Source: Korobacter sp963703075 (GTDB lineage Bacteria; Acidobacteriota; Terriglobia; Terriglobales; Acidobacteriaceae). Taken from it: a DNA stretch of 64,000 nt. The stretch is from the NCBI GenBank assembly GCA_963703075.1, contig OY969786.1, forward strand, positions 1,054,001 to 1,118,000, written 5' to 3'. Made by a program: the position numbers and the translations under genes. The notes under the pieces were generated by a model. The model was not told the origin of the DNA and did not search any database. It was given only the letters and a program-made list of their open reading frames with translations. Positions within the stretch are counted from its first letter, which is position 1. Every line of letters begins with the position of its first letter. Positions 10,401-19,092 of the stretch are shown here, one piece after another.

Positions 10401-10713
10401 CCTCGAAGGGAAAGACCGCGTCGAGGCGGCGATCTCGGCCGGCTACACCCGCCTGCGCCCGGTGTGCATGACGGCCCTCGCGATGATCATCGGTATGTTG
10501 CCGATGGCACTGGCCATGGGAGAAGGTGGCGAGCAGAACGCACCGTTGGGACGCGCCGTCATTGGTGGTCTGCTGCTGGCCACGGTCAGCACGTTGATCA
10601 TCGTGCCGATCGTCTACTCTTTACTGCGCAAGAATCCACCAGTCGATTACGACAAGAAAATCGACGAGGAATGGCATGAACCGAACGTTGGCGAACAGCC
10701 ACAGAATGCATAA
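7494..10713 (+). pseudogene. RND efflux pump inner-membrane subunit, disrupted by a +1 frameshift
   Basis: Two frames together encode one HAE1-type RND transporter (about 1072 residues if repaired, normal for the family). The first frame starts MWIVRLALRRPYTF and covers TM1, the porter domain (YTGLSPDEMEKRM) and TM2-TM4 up to MTLGGLAL; the second resumes with AVGILVDDATVE, the conserved TM4 segment with its proton-relay aspartates, and continues to the C terminus. Between them (8673-8679, CTTGGCG) there is one G more than the frame allows. Without it the text reads LGGLALAVGILVDD, as expected. Either a real inactivating mutation or a sequence error in a GG run. It is followed by adaptor and TolC genes, so the operon is tripartite. 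Confidence 0.88.
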
Positions 10714-10719
10714 GCAGAC

Positions 10720-12102
10720 ATGAGCGAACAGCAAACCGAAATCAAACACGAGGCCGACATCGGCAGGCATAGCCCCAAGCACCTCTGGCTCTGGGTGATT
10801 GCCGGCCTGATTGTGTTGCTCATCGTGTTTCTAGTGGGCTTCCTGCCCCGTCACGAGCAGAATAAGAAGAATGATGAAGCGGCCAAGCAGCGCGAGACTG
10901 CACCTCCGCCCCTCGAAGTCACCAAAGTTCGGCGCTCCAAGGCAGAGACCCACCTCACCGTTCCCGGAACCATGACCGCCGTCGTCGAGGCGCCGATTTA
11001 TGCTCGCGCCGCCGGCTACATCTCCAAGCGCTACGCCGATTTCGGCCAGCGGGTGCGAGCCGGCCAGCTCCTTGCCCTCATTGACGCGCCGGATCTCGAC
11101 CAGCAAGTCGATCAGGCCCGCGCCACCTTGTTGCAGAGCCAGTCGGTCCTCGGCCAAATGGAAGCGCAGTTAAAGCTGGCTGCGGTCACTTGGGAACGCT
11201 ACAAGGTCCTGGTCGCGAAAGGCGTTCTCTCACGCCAGGATGGCGACACCCAGGAAGCGAATTACGAAGTTGCGCAAGCCAACGTCAAGGCGGCTGAAAA
11301 TAGCGTGGTCGCCAATAAGGCGGCCGTCGATCGCCTTCTCAGGCTGCAGAGCTACGAAAAGGTAGTCGCGCCCTTCGACGGTATCGTGACCGCGCGCAAC
11401 GTCGACGTTGGCACGCTGATCTCTGCTACCGGGGCCGGCCAGGGGAACTCCGGCGCGCCCTCTGTTCCTACGGGACTGGCGCAGGGCGGAGAAATGTTTC
11501 GTGTCGCCCAGGCGGACCGCCTGCGGGTCTTTATCAGCATTCCCGAGTCGTATGCACAGTTCATCCAGGTGGGCCAGAACTCGGATGTCGTCGTGAATGC
11601 AGTGCCCAACCAGAAGTTCACCGGCAAGGTTACGCGCACCACTCACTCGGTGGATTCTTCAACCCGCACTTTACTGACGGAAGTCCAGGTCGATAACCAC
11701 GACGGAAAGCTTCTTCCCGGCATGTACGGCATCATCACCTTTGAAAACATTCGTGTCGCTCCTCCTCTCATCATTCCTTCCGATAGCCTGGTTTATCGTT
11801 CGCAGGGAACCATGGTCGCCCTGGTCCACGACAATACCGTGCACCTGCAACCAATCACGGTGGGCCGCGATTATGGAGCGGAGTTGGAGGTGCTCGCTGG
11901 TCTGAATGAAGGCGACCTGGTCGCCATCAACCCCAGTGACGTGGCCACTGAAGGCGCGAAGGTCACGCCCCGCGAAGCTCCCGCTCCCGGGGGCAGCCAA
12001 CCGACTGCCCAGCCGCAAGGACAGCAAGGCGACAATACGTCAAAACAGAACAAAGGTTCGGGCCAAAAAGGCGGCTCGGGGAAGAAGAATCCGGGGCAAT
12101 GA
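10720..12102 (+). CDS. RND efflux periplasmic adaptor (membrane fusion protein)
   Basis: A 460-residue protein with an N-terminal membrane anchor (about 23-44, LWVIAGLIVLLIVFLVGFLP), then the usual adaptor order: a lipoyl half-motif (APIYARAAGYISKRYADFGQRV), a long alpha-hairpin (about 125-215, coiled, DQARATLLQSQSVLGQMEAQL), the second lipoyl half (YEKVVAPFDGIVTARNVDVG), then beta-barrel and membrane-proximal domains. The last 45 residues are a Gln/Gly/Lys/Ser low-complexity tail not typical of the family core. It begins 6 bases after the pump stop and overlaps the TolC start by 4 bases, so it is translationally coupled. It would bridge the pump and the outer-membrane channel. Confidence 0.92.
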   Translation: MSEQQTEIKHEADIGRHSPKHLWLWVIAGLIVLLIVFLVGFLPRHEQNKKNDEAAKQRETAPPPLEVTKVRRSKAETHLTVPGTMTAVVEAPIYARAAGYISKRYADFGQRVRAGQLLALIDAPDLDQQVDQARATLLQSQSVLGQMEAQLKLAAVTWERYKVLVAKGVLSRQDGDTQEANYEVAQANVKAAENSVVANKAAVDRLLRLQSYEKVVAPFDGIVTARNVDVGTLISATGAGQGNSGAPSVPTGLAQGGEMFRVAQADRLRVFISIPESYAQFIQVGQNSDVVVNAVPNQKFTGKVTRTTHSVDSSTRTLLTEVQVDNHDGKLLPGMYGIITFENIRVAPPLIIPSDSLVYRSQGTMVALVHDNTVHLQPITVGRDYGAELEVLAGLNEGDLVAINPSDVATEGAKVTPREAPAPGGSQPTAQPQGQQGDNTSKQNKGSGQKGGSGKKNPGQ

Positions 12103-14069
12103 TCAGCCAGCGATTCCAGCAAGTGGCGCTCTTCTTCGCCCTGTTTTCAGCTTGGCCGGATTCAGCAGTCGCACAGACGGCGACGCCGGCTGCACCGCCA
12201 TCTTCGCGCACAGATGTCATCCAGAAGACGGAAAATGATTCGACCAAGCCCGCGCAGGAGCGTCCCACTTCTATCGGTTTTCTACCATTTCTCCGGGCCT
12301 ATACCTATCGGCCGGTTCCTGACCTTCAACTCGATCACACCAGCAAGATCGCTTCGCTCGTACAGAACGGCGTTATCAACCTGACGTTGCAGGACGCGCT
12401 CGAACTCGCAGTCGAGAACAATCTCGACGTCGAGATCCATCGTTACGACCTTTCGATCGCCGACACGGATGTTCTCCGGACCAAGGGCGGTGGTACTGCA
12501 CGTGGTCTCGATTACACGGAAGCGCAGGTTCCCACGGGCGTCGGCGGCCCCGGTAGTCCTTTGTTGAATGCCTCTGCCGCCACCGTCAGTCCCACCAATC
12601 CCACCATTACAAATACGTTCGACTTGAATCAAATTCAGCAGGTCCAGACCAATCTCTCCTTGCAGGGCACAACTCCGTTCTCAACCGGTCCCACCCTTCC
12701 TGTTTACGATCCCACCATTGTCGGTCAACTCGCTTGGCTTAAGCGAGATCCTTCGATGAGCACCACCACCAGCGGCAGCAGCGTAGGCAGCAGTTCGGCT
12801 GGCACGCCCGACAGTCTCAATAACACGCTGGCCAATTTTTCTCTCGTCCAGGGTTTCAGCCCGGGCACCCAGATACAGGCGGGAGTAAACAACAGCTCGC
12901 AAATTCTCGCCGCCACGAATTCCACCGCTAATCCGTTCTTCACCGCGCCCAATGCGATCTTCACCATTTCCCAGCCCCTGCTCCGCGGCTTCGGTCCTGA
13001 CGTGAACCGCCGCTACATTCGCATCGCGAATAATGACCTGAAGATCTCGCGGCTGATTTTCCGCCAGCAGTTGATCGACATCGTTTCAGGAGTGATGCGG
13101 CTCTATTACGACCTGGTCAGCCTCCGTGAAGATGCCGCCGTGAAACAGGACACCCTCGCCGCCGCACGAAAGCTTTATTCCGACGACCAGGCGCAAGTGG
13201 AAGTCGGCACTTTGCCGCCTCTTGAACTGACTCGTGCGCAATCTCTCGTCGCCAGCAGCGAACTGGACCTGGTTCGCTCCCAGGGCTTGGTTGTACAGCA
13301 GGAGACGGTGTTGAAAAGCCAGCTTGCCCGTCGTGGCTCGGGTGACAGCATCCTCAAGAGCGTCCGCATTGTACCGACAGATCCAATCGTGATTCCGGCT
13401 GCCGACATGCTCGCTCCGGTCGATGACCTCGTCAGCCAGGCACTTGCGGCTCGTCCCGACTTCGCGCAGGCGGCATTGCAGGTCACCAACGGGCAGATCA
13501 CACTGCAGGGGTCGAAGAACGAACTCCTGCCCGAACTCGATCTTTTCGGCAGCTTGCAAACTCATGGCACGCTGTCTTCCGCTTCACTCGCGCCCTCCAT
13601 TCCGAGCCCCATTACCACGCCGACCTCGCCCACGGCGCACATCTACGAGGCAGGTATCCAGCTCACCCTCCCTATCCGCAACCGAATTGCGCAAGCGGAT
13701 GCCCAGCGCGACACCTTGCAGCTTCGCCAGATGCAAGCCCGCCTGCAGCAACTTGAGAATCAGGTCCGCGTCGAGGTTGAGAACGCATACTCCGCAGTGG
13801 AGGTGGCGCGCGCCGCGTTCGTCGCCGCCGAGAACAGCCGCAAATATCAGGAACAAGTGTTGCAGGCGGATCGGGATCGCCTCTCTGTCGGCGCCACATC
13901 AAACTTCTTCATCGTGCAAGACGCCGCCTATCTCGCCCAGGCACGCTCTACGGAAGTCGCCTCCCGCAGCACCTATATCGAAGCGAAAGTGGCGTTGGAC
14001 CGAGCCATCGGAACTGTGCTCGAAAACAACCGCATCGATCTCGACAACGCCATCCGAGGCTCGAAATAG
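12099..14069 (+). CDS. TolC-family outer membrane efflux protein
   Basis: A 656-residue protein with a signal peptide (cleavage near SAVAQ, about residue 26). The first helical repeat begins around TLQDALELAVENNLDVEIHRYDL and the second around DLVSQALAARPDFAQAALQV, the two-fold OEP repeat of TolC channels; TLPIRNRIAQAD and the long helices around LQQLENQVRVEVENAYSAVEVA are typical. It is longer than E. coli TolC because of a Ser/Thr/Gly-rich insert (about 160-260), common in acidobacterial members as I remember them. ATG overlaps the adaptor stop (ATGA). It forms the outer-membrane exit duct of the RND pump. Confidence 0.92.
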   Translation: MISQRFQQVALFFALFSAWPDSAVAQTATPAAPPSSRTDVIQKTENDSTKPAQERPTSIGFLPFLRAYTYRPVPDLQLDHTSKIASLVQNGVINLTLQDALELAVENNLDVEIHRYDLSIADTDVLRTKGGGTARGLDYTEAQVPTGVGGPGSPLLNASAATVSPTNPTITNTFDLNQIQQVQTNLSLQGTTPFSTGPTLPVYDPTIVGQLAWLKRDPSMSTTTSGSSVGSSSAGTPDSLNNTLANFSLVQGFSPGTQIQAGVNNSSQILAATNSTANPFFTAPNAIFTISQPLLRGFGPDVNRRYIRIANNDLKISRLIFRQQLIDIVSGVMRLYYDLVSLREDAAVKQDTLAAARKLYSDDQAQVEVGTLPPLELTRAQSLVASSELDLVRSQGLVVQQETVLKSQLARRGSGDSILKSVRIVPTDPIVIPAADMLAPVDDLVSQALAARPDFAQAALQVTNGQITLQGSKNELLPELDLFGSLQTHGTLSSASLAPSIPSPITTPTSPTAHIYEAGIQLTLPIRNRIAQADAQRDTLQLRQMQARLQQLENQVRVEVENAYSAVEVARAAFVAAENSRKYQEQVLQADRDRLSVGATSNFFIVQDAAYLAQARSTEVASRSTYIEAKVALDRAIGTVLENNRIDLDNAIRGSK

Positions 14070-14108
14070 CATACGATCAAGTGGCAAGTTCCGCCCAGGA
14101 GACCAACT

Positions 14109-15059
14109 ATGCGCAGTTTTCTGTTCATATTTCTTTTGAGCGCCCTCTCTTTATTGGCGCAGGATGTGTCTTCAACCCCGCCTTCTCCCGCACCTCAGGA
14201 ACCCTCTCAACCCAACTCGACGGCTCCTGCCCAACCTCAAACCACGCCCGCTCCTGAATCGAAGCCCGCGCCCGCTGCTTCCGCTGAAAAGAAACAAACG
14301 CCGCGCGAAGAAGCTTGGGAAATTCTCCGCACCGGCGCGCAAAACAACAGCACCGACCGTCGCACCAAGTCCCTCGGCGCCATGGGCCTTATTCCCAACA
14401 ATGCGCAAGCGCGCAAGTTTGCCGAGGCGGGACTGGAAGACAAGGAAGCGAGAGTGCGCATCGCGGCTGCCAGTTCGCTCGGAGAAATGGGAGCGCGGCA
14501 ATCGATTCCGCTCCTGAAAAAGCGTCTCGACGACGACGACACCGCCGTCGTGTTGGCGTGCGCCAAGGCGCTCCTCGATATGAAGGACGACGCTGGGTAT
14601 GAGGTGTTCTATGCCGTTCTTACCGGGCAGCGCAAAGCCAAGGGTTCACTCATCAGCGAACAAATGAAGGTCCTGCACGATCCGAAAAAGCTCGCCGAGA
14701 TGGGCATCGAAGGAGGACTCGGTTTCGTTCCTTTTGGAGGCATGGGGTACACCGCCTACCGCATGTTGACCAAGGACGAAGTTTCCCCGGTGCGAGCTGC
14801 CGCGGCACGCACCTTGGCTGCCGATCCCGATCCCGAGAGTGCGCAGGCGCTGGGTGATGCCGTGGACGATAAGAGCTGGCTTGTGCGCGCAGCAGCTCTC
14901 TCGGCTATTGCGAAACGGAATGACCCCAAACTTCTGAAGTATGTGGTTCCCGCCATGGAAGACGACGGCAAGGACATCGTCATGTACACTGCGGCTGCCA
15001 CCGTAGTCCATCTCACGGATCCGCGACCCACGCGACACCGCGCGGCAACCACCCACTGA
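14109..15059 (+). CDS. Secreted HEAT-repeat protein at the end of the efflux operon
   Basis: A 316-residue protein with a signal peptide (MRSFLFIFLLSALSLLAQ), a Pro/Ser/Ala/Thr-rich linker (about 20-70), then HEAT/PBS-lyase-type repeats: ARVRIAAASSLGEMG, SIPLLKKRLDDDDTAVVLACAKAL, SPVRAAAARTLAADP, SWLVRAAALSAIAKR. The repeats would form a scaffold for protein contacts in the periplasm. It starts 39 bases after the TolC stop and has a GGAGAC-type ribosome site, so it belongs to the pump transcription unit. HEAT proteins are not a standard RND component; an accessory or assembly role is inference only. Confidence 0.75.
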   Translation: MRSFLFIFLLSALSLLAQDVSSTPPSPAPQEPSQPNSTAPAQPQTTPAPESKPAPAASAEKKQTPREEAWEILRTGAQNNSTDRRTKSLGAMGLIPNNAQARKFAEAGLEDKEARVRIAAASSLGEMGARQSIPLLKKRLDDDDTAVVLACAKALLDMKDDAGYEVFYAVLTGQRKAKGSLISEQMKVLHDPKKLAEMGIEGGLGFVPFGGMGYTAYRMLTKDEVSPVRAAAARTLAADPDPESAQALGDAVDDKSWLVRAAALSAIAKRNDPKLLKYVVPAMEDDGKDIVMYTAAATVVHLTDPRPTRHRAATTH

Positions 15060-15293
15060 CTACCGCAGGACAGTGTCAGCCAACTGCACAAGCAGCGCCG
15101 CGCGTAAGCGGACATTTTCTTCCATCTCAATCGCGAGGTGATGTTTGCAGAAAGCTTCGCGCCGCCCGTGGTCGGTCACCACGAACCGCACCTCGCATTG
15201 GCCGCAACCCCGTTCCACCGTTTCGCGAACCGGTTGCCACTTGCACCCGCGCATCTCCGGGAACTTCTTCGCATCAAAACTTTCGATCTTCAT
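15060..15293 (-). CDS. Small zinc-finger-like hypothetical protein
   Basis: A 77-residue product starting MKIESFDAKKFPEMRGC. Cys and His residues are arranged as CGQC, then 15 residues later CKHH, a likely zinc site. The rest is hydrophilic and helical at the C terminus (ENVRLRAALLVQLADTVL). It is convergent with the HEAT gene with no gap. No family name is known to me. Confidence 0.55.
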   Translation of the reverse strand: MKIESFDAKKFPEMRGCKWQPVRETVERGCGQCEVRFVVTDHGRREAFCKHHLAIEMEENVRLRAALLVQLADTVLR

Positions 15294-15612
15294 GACTTTG
15301 CCCTCGACCCGTCACTCGCAAATCGAGCAAGACCGTCCATTCCATTACACCCCCTTTCGCATGCTTTGATCCGCCTTTTTGTTGAGGCACGGCCCCGAAG
15401 ATATCACTGGCAGTTGTGATAAGGGTTTTGGCAGGCTAAGTGGAACCAATTGTGGAAAAGCACCGAAGGCGGGAATAAGAGTCTGTATGTTCAACGGTTA
15501 CGGAACTATGCAACTTTGCCTGGGCCAATCTGCCCCCGCACGAAACTCTGTCCCACAACCGAGGGAGTGCAAAGGCGTCGGGAAAGCGGGACACTTATGC
15601 AGGAACACCACC
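15294..15612. other. Intergenic stretch, no gene seen
   Basis: About 320 bases between the zinc-finger-like gene and the small 66-residue gene. An open frame crosses part of it, but its composition (mixed Cys, Gly, Asn; no ribosome site) does not look coding. It presumably holds the divergent promoters of the two flanking genes; no confident -35/-10 pair, hairpin or riboswitch was recognised. Confidence 0.4.
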
Positions 15613-15813
15613 ATGAAAAGTTCTTCAAAGCCGTCGGATACCGATCGTGGCAAAGTGGCAGAAACCGTCGCGCTCACCGAACTGCTCGAAGTTGAAGCAT
15701 GCCTGCGGGACATGTTGCAGTCCAGCCAAGACCCGTCTGTCCTGCAAAGGCTCTTTAACCTCCATCGTGAGATCCAGAAGTATGTTTCCGAGCTGAACAC
15801 CGCAAAACGCTGA
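15613..15813 (+). CDS. Small hypothetical helical protein
   Basis: A 66-residue product starting MKSSSKPSDTDRGK from ATG 15613, with AGGA about ten bases upstream. A Ser/Lys-rich N terminus is followed by two predicted helices (VALTELLEVEACLRDMLQ and SVLQRLFNLHREIQKYVSEL), likely a helical hairpin. The longer upstream frame is rejected because it lacks coding character. Function unknown. Confidence 0.5.
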   Translation: MKSSSKPSDTDRGKVAETVALTELLEVEACLRDMLQSSQDPSVLQRLFNLHREIQKYVSELNTAKR

Positions 15814-15936
15814 CCCTCGCCGTAGCGCCCAGGCGCCTCCCTGCACTTTCGTACCCCTTGAATCTCCGAACCCCGGCAAACGTAGCCCTATTCCCGACAT
15901 CCTACTGCTGTCGCTATCATTAATCGGGAGACATGT

Positions 15937-16251
15937 ATGAAACGCTTTGTTCTTTGGACTGCGGGAATCTTAGTGGGAGTTTGGGTTGCCAGGGAATTGC
16001 GAGATGCCGCCCGGCGTCTTTACAGCACGGCCCCCGGCGTCGATCTTAACCGTTGCTCGCGGGAGGACCTGCTCCGCGTGCCTGGCCTGAACGAGGGCCT
16101 GGTCGACCGCATCATCGATAACCGTCCCTATCGTCACAGGCTTGATCTGGTAGCTCGCATGGTGGTCCCAAGCGGCATTTATCAGGACATCCGTGACTTG
16201 GTGGACGTCGATAGCAGTGCTGCCGGCCGCTCCGTGAACGTCGCTTCCTGA
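15937..16251 (+). CDS. Membrane-anchored helix-hairpin-helix protein (ComEA-like fold)
   Basis: A 104-residue protein. Residues about 3-20 form one hydrophobic anchor (FVLWTAGILVGVWVA); residues about 33-90 are a helix-hairpin-helix domain of the ComEA/T2SK type: VDLNRCSREDLLRVPGLNEGLVDRIIDNRPYR followed by a second hairpin. In ComEA this domain binds double-stranded DNA, but small HhH proteins like this are common and need not act in transformation. A GGGAG ribosome site precedes ATG 15937. No competence genes are nearby. Confidence 0.7.
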   Translation: MKRFVLWTAGILVGVWVARELRDAARRLYSTAPGVDLNRCSREDLLRVPGLNEGLVDRIIDNRPYRHRLDLVARMVVPSGIYQDIRDLVDVDSSAAGRSVNVAS

Positions 16252-16366
16252 ATGGAGCTCGTTTCGCTGTTGCAAACGGTGTGCTGCTCTCGATTTGAAG
16301 CAAACTCTTCCGTTTTTGTGCCATCTCACTGCCAACGACGCTAACCAGCGCTCAGGAGAAAAACGA

Positions 16367-16774
16367 ATGAGTAAGAAACTTCTCACGATTGCAACAGCAG
16401 TCATTTTCTCGACGGGCATTGCCCTCGCCCAGAGCAGCACCAGCACTGCGGGTGGTAACGAAGGCAACGGCGCAGGCAGCGGAGCGAGCAGCTCACAGAG
16501 TACCCCTTCGACTCAATCCAGCCCGAGCAGCAACAGCTCGAGCTCGCCGTCGTCGACAACTTCGCCGTCCTCGACTGCTAGCCCTGACATGAATTCGACT
16601 TCGCCGTCGAACTCCGGCAGCAATCCGAGTGCAACCCCGAACTCCAATTCCAGCAGTTCCGACATGAACTCGACGAATCCGAATAGCACCTCGAGCCCGT
16701 CTTCGACCTCGACGCCGAACAGCACGAGCCCGAATAGCACGAGCCCCGATACCAGTTCCACGCCGCACCGCTAA
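16367..16774 (+). CDS. Secreted Ser/Thr/Asn/Pro-rich low-complexity protein
   Basis: A 135-residue product from ATG 16367 (AGGAG at 16354-16358). Residues 1-22 are a clear signal peptide (LLTIATAVIFSTGIALAQ). The mature part has almost no hydrophobic residues and consists of Ser, Thr, Asn, Pro and Gly with short tandem repeats (NSTSPNSTSP, SSSSPSSTTS). It is intrinsically disordered and possibly surface-exposed or a wall-spanning linker. The antisense frames also stay open because of the repetitive codons. A terminator follows directly. Confidence 0.65.
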   Translation: MSKKLLTIATAVIFSTGIALAQSSTSTAGGNEGNGAGSGASSSQSTPSTQSSPSSNSSSSPSSTTSPSSTASPDMNSTSPSNSGSNPSATPNSNSSSSDMNSTNPNSTSSPSSTSTPNSTSPNSTSPDTSSTPHR

Positions 16775-16793
16775 AGCGGCGCCTTTTCACCAG

Positions 16794-16820
16794 AGCCGTG
16801 GCCTCCGGGTCACGGCTTTT
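16794..16820 (+). terminator. Intrinsic terminator after the Ser-rich gene
   Basis: Inverted repeat AGCCGTG (16794-16800) / CACGGCT (16811-16817) followed by TTTT, 20 bases after the stop codon. Confidence 0.75.
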
Positions 16821-16865
16821 CTGTTCCTATTCGAGAGTGCCGGTCAATGGGGTACTATCGTCAAT

Positions 16866-17147
16866 ATGAAACGTGCCCTGCCGCGCATCATCGGGGGAGT
16901 CATTCTCGGAGTGATCCTGCTCTACGCGGTGGATTACGCAATGTTGCACTTTCGCGTCGCCCGCAACCAGGGCTACGATTCCGTGCAGGTCGATATCGTC
17001 TACCAGATCCCGCAAAAGGGAAACAAAGCTGAGTATGTCGCTGCCGATCCCCAAGCCCAAACCTGCGTACGCTCAATTTTTCCGCATCTCGGCTTCCAGC
17101 CCTGCTGGTACCTGCGCCGCCACCAGCAGCAGCAAATCAATTATTGA
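16866..17147 (+). CDS. Small single-pass membrane protein, unknown
   Basis: A 93-residue product with one N-terminal transmembrane helix (about 8-28, IIGGVILGVILLYAVDYAML) and a soluble domain with DSVQVDIVYQIPQKGNK and two cysteines (QTCVRS, QPCWY). No recognised family, although the segment with VYQIPQKGNKAEY looks conserved in style. It is preceded by a terminator and lies 75 bases before the DUF892 gene. Confidence 0.6.
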   Translation: MKRALPRIIGGVILGVILLYAVDYAMLHFRVARNQGYDSVQVDIVYQIPQKGNKAEYVAADPQAQTCVRSIFPHLGFQPCWYLRRHQQQQINY

Positions 17148-17222
17148 TCAACCTTCGCTCCCACCCAACACGCCCTGCATATCCATCATCGTATGGGTCA
17201 CACACATTTCCAGGAGGAACCC

Positions 17223-17729
17223 ATGGCCCTGTTCTCGATGAAACTTGAAAATTTGCAGAACCTTTTTGTGGAGCAGCTGCGCGACCTGTACGACGGCGAG
17301 CAGCAGATCACCAAAGCATTGCCCAAGATGATCGAAAAAGCGCAGCACGCTAATTTGAAGGAAGCCTTGCAGGAGCACCTCGACGTGACCCGCGAACAGA
17401 TCCGACGCCTTGACCAAATCTTCAAGATCCTTGGGGAAGAGGCCTCCGGCGAGACCTGTAAGGGCATGAAAGGCGTCATCGCTGAAGGCGAAGGTCTCAT
17501 GTCCGACGCGGAAGAGCCCAGCGTTCTCGATGCCGGGATCATCGCATCTGCGCAGCGCGTGGAGCACTACGAGATCGCCGGATACGGCACAGTGCGCACC
17601 TACGCGAAGCTGCTCGGCCGCACCGAAATCGCTAATCTTCTGCAGCAGACCTTGGACGAGGAGAAGGAAGCAGATGCAACCTTAAGCGAAATCGCCGATG
17701 GCGTGAACGTCGAAGCCAAAGCCGCCTAG
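17223..17729 (+). CDS. YciE/YciF ferritin-like protein (DUF892)
   Basis: A 168-residue product from ATG 17223, chosen because AGGAGG lies at 17211-17216; the start 30 bases upstream would place this site inside the gene. The N-terminal LENLFVEQLRDLYDGEQQ-like segment, later KGMKGVIAEGEGLM, and the RVEHYEIAGYGTVRTYAKLLG block are the DUF892 signature. The fold is a ferritin-like four-helix bundle with Glu/His residues that may bind two metals. Members are stress-induced (osmotic, stationary phase) in Enterobacteria; the biochemical role is unresolved. Cytoplasmic, own terminator downstream. Confidence 0.9.
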   Translation: MALFSMKLENLQNLFVEQLRDLYDGEQQITKALPKMIEKAQHANLKEALQEHLDVTREQIRRLDQIFKILGEEASGETCKGMKGVIAEGEGLMSDAEEPSVLDAGIIASAQRVEHYEIAGYGTVRTYAKLLGRTEIANLLQQTLDEEKEADATLSEIADGVNVEAKAA

Positions 17730-17752
17730 CGCGATACGACTCATAGCACCCA

Positions 17753-17781
17753 GGGCGTCCGAACCCGGACGCCCTTTTTTT
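17753..17781 (+). terminator. Intrinsic terminator after the DUF892 gene
   Basis: GGGCGTCC / GGACGCCC hairpin followed by seven T residues, 23 bases past the DUF892 stop. The opposite strand lacks a T-run, so it serves the plus strand. Confidence 0.9.
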
Positions 17782-17809
17782 ACGAGCTGAAGCGGGAAGC
17801 CTCCCGACG

Positions 17810-18562
17810 CTAGTACTTCACAATCTTCGCAAAGCTCTGCGGATCCAGGCTGGCTCCGCCCACCAGCGCTCCATCTATATCGGGCTGCGACATCAGGGAC
17901 TTCGCGTTGTCGGGCTTCACGCTGCCGCCGTACTGGATGCGTACCGCATCGGAAAATTCCTTGCCGAACGCTTTCTCCGCCTCGTGCCGGATCACCATGT
18001 GCGCCTCTTCAGCGATCTCCGGTGTAGCCGTCCGTCCCGTACCGATCGCCCACACGGGCTCGTAGGCGATCACCATCTTGGCCGCTTTTTTGGCGGAAAT
18101 TCCGCGGAAGGCCCGCGAACACTGCCGCCGCAGAACGTCTTCGGTGAGGTTCGCCTCTCGCTCCTCCAGCACCTCGCCCACACATACGATCGGCGTGAGC
18201 CCATGCTCCAGCGCCACTTCCAGCTTGCGATTGACCGTGTCGTCGGTTTCGTTGAAATATTGTCGCCGCTCCGAGTGCCCGATGATCACGTGGGTCACGC
18301 CCTCGGCCACCAGCATCACCGGCGAGCACTCACCCGTGAACGCGCCTTCTTTTTCCCAGTGCATATTCTGCGCGCCCACGCCCACGTTCGATCCCTTGGT
18401 TGCGTCAACCACGGCGTAAAGAGACACGAACGACGGGCAAAGCACAATTTCGTCCCGCGTATGACCCGACACCAGCGGCAGAAAAGCCTTCACAAACTCC
18501 CGCGCTTGCTCCGTGGTTTTATACATCTTCCAGTTCCCGGCAATGATCTTCTTGCGGCTCAT
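17810..18562 (-). CDS. tpiA: Triosephosphate isomerase
   Basis: Interconverts dihydroxyacetone phosphate and glyceraldehyde 3-phosphate. The 250-residue product has the full set of catalytic motifs: GNWKM near residues 9-13 (Lys), IIGHSERR (His near 95), AYEPVWAIGTG (Glu near 165, followed by the mobile loop) and YGGSVKPDN (phosphate binding). The start is set at ATG 18562, which overlaps the stop of the upstream macro-domain gene (ATGA); an in-frame upstream extension of seven residues is unnecessary. It is the last gene of the minus-strand gap-pgk-macro-tpiA unit. Confidence 0.97.
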   Translation of the reverse strand: MSRKKIIAGNWKMYKTTEQAREFVKAFLPLVSGHTRDEIVLCPSFVSLYAVVDATKGSNVGVGAQNMHWEKEGAFTGECSPVMLVAEGVTHVIIGHSERRQYFNETDDTVNRKLEVALEHGLTPIVCVGEVLEEREANLTEDVLRRQCSRAFRGISAKKAAKMVIAYEPVWAIGTGRTATPEIAEEAHMVIRHEAEKAFGKEFSDAVRIQYGGSVKPDNAKSLMSQPDIDGALVGGASLDPQSFAKIVKY

Positions 18563-19092
18563 TTTAAGTATTCCATTTCCCATTGGCGCGCTGCGGCGAC
18601 GTACACGTCCAGCGTGCTGCTGTCAAAAAGTGCAAATCGTACTTCTTTCACGAAGGTAGTTTTCTGCAGCGCTTCCGCCACTGCCTTGATCGCGGTTCGC
18701 GCCGCTTCTTCCACCGGGTACCGATAGGCACCGGTCGAGATCGAAGGAAAGGCCATGGTGGTAACGGAGTTCTCATCCGCCACCCGCACCGATTCGCGAT
18801 AGGCGCTGGCCAGCGTCTCCGCCTCGCGTCGCTTTCCGCCGCTCCAAACCGGACCGACGGTATGGATGACGTATTTCGAGGGCATCCGTCCGCCGGTGGT
18901 CATCACGGCTTTTCCCGCCGGCAGACGACCGATCTCGGAAACAATGCGCTTGCATTCGGCCAGGATCGACGGACCGCCCGCGCGATGAATCGCACCGTCG
19001 ACTCCGCCTCCGCCCAGCAAGGTGGAATTCGCGGCGTTGACGACCGCATCAACACTCAATTTGGTGATATCGGTACGGACCTTCGAAGGCAA
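18559..19092 (-). CDS. Macro-domain protein (ADP-ribose / O-acetyl-ADP-ribose hydrolase type)
   Basis: A 177-residue macro domain of the YmdB/MacroD branch: DITKLSVDAVVNAANSTLLGGGGVDGAIHRAGG contains the catalytic NAAN and GGGGVDGAIH loops, followed by VIHTVGPVW and the FPSISTGAYRYP phosphate loop. Such proteins deacetylate O-acetyl-ADP-ribose or remove ADP-ribose from Glu/Asp. The only in-frame start is TTG 19092, directly after a stop, which leaves strand beta-1 short. In the next frame, directly after the pgk stop and a GGAG site, GTG begins VAEAGYTVVLEGGKLIAFEG, which reads like the missing N terminus; one extra C near 19077-19080 would explain the break. Its stop overlaps the tpiA start. 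Confidence 0.85.
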   Translation of the reverse strand: MPSKVRTDITKLSVDAVVNAANSTLLGGGGVDGAIHRAGGPSILAECKRIVSEIGRLPAGKAVMTTGGRMPSKYVIHTVGPVWSGGKRREAETLASAYRESVRVADENSVTTMAFPSISTGAYRYPVEEAARTAIKAVAEALQKTTFVKEVRFALFDSSTLDVYVAAARQWEMEYLK

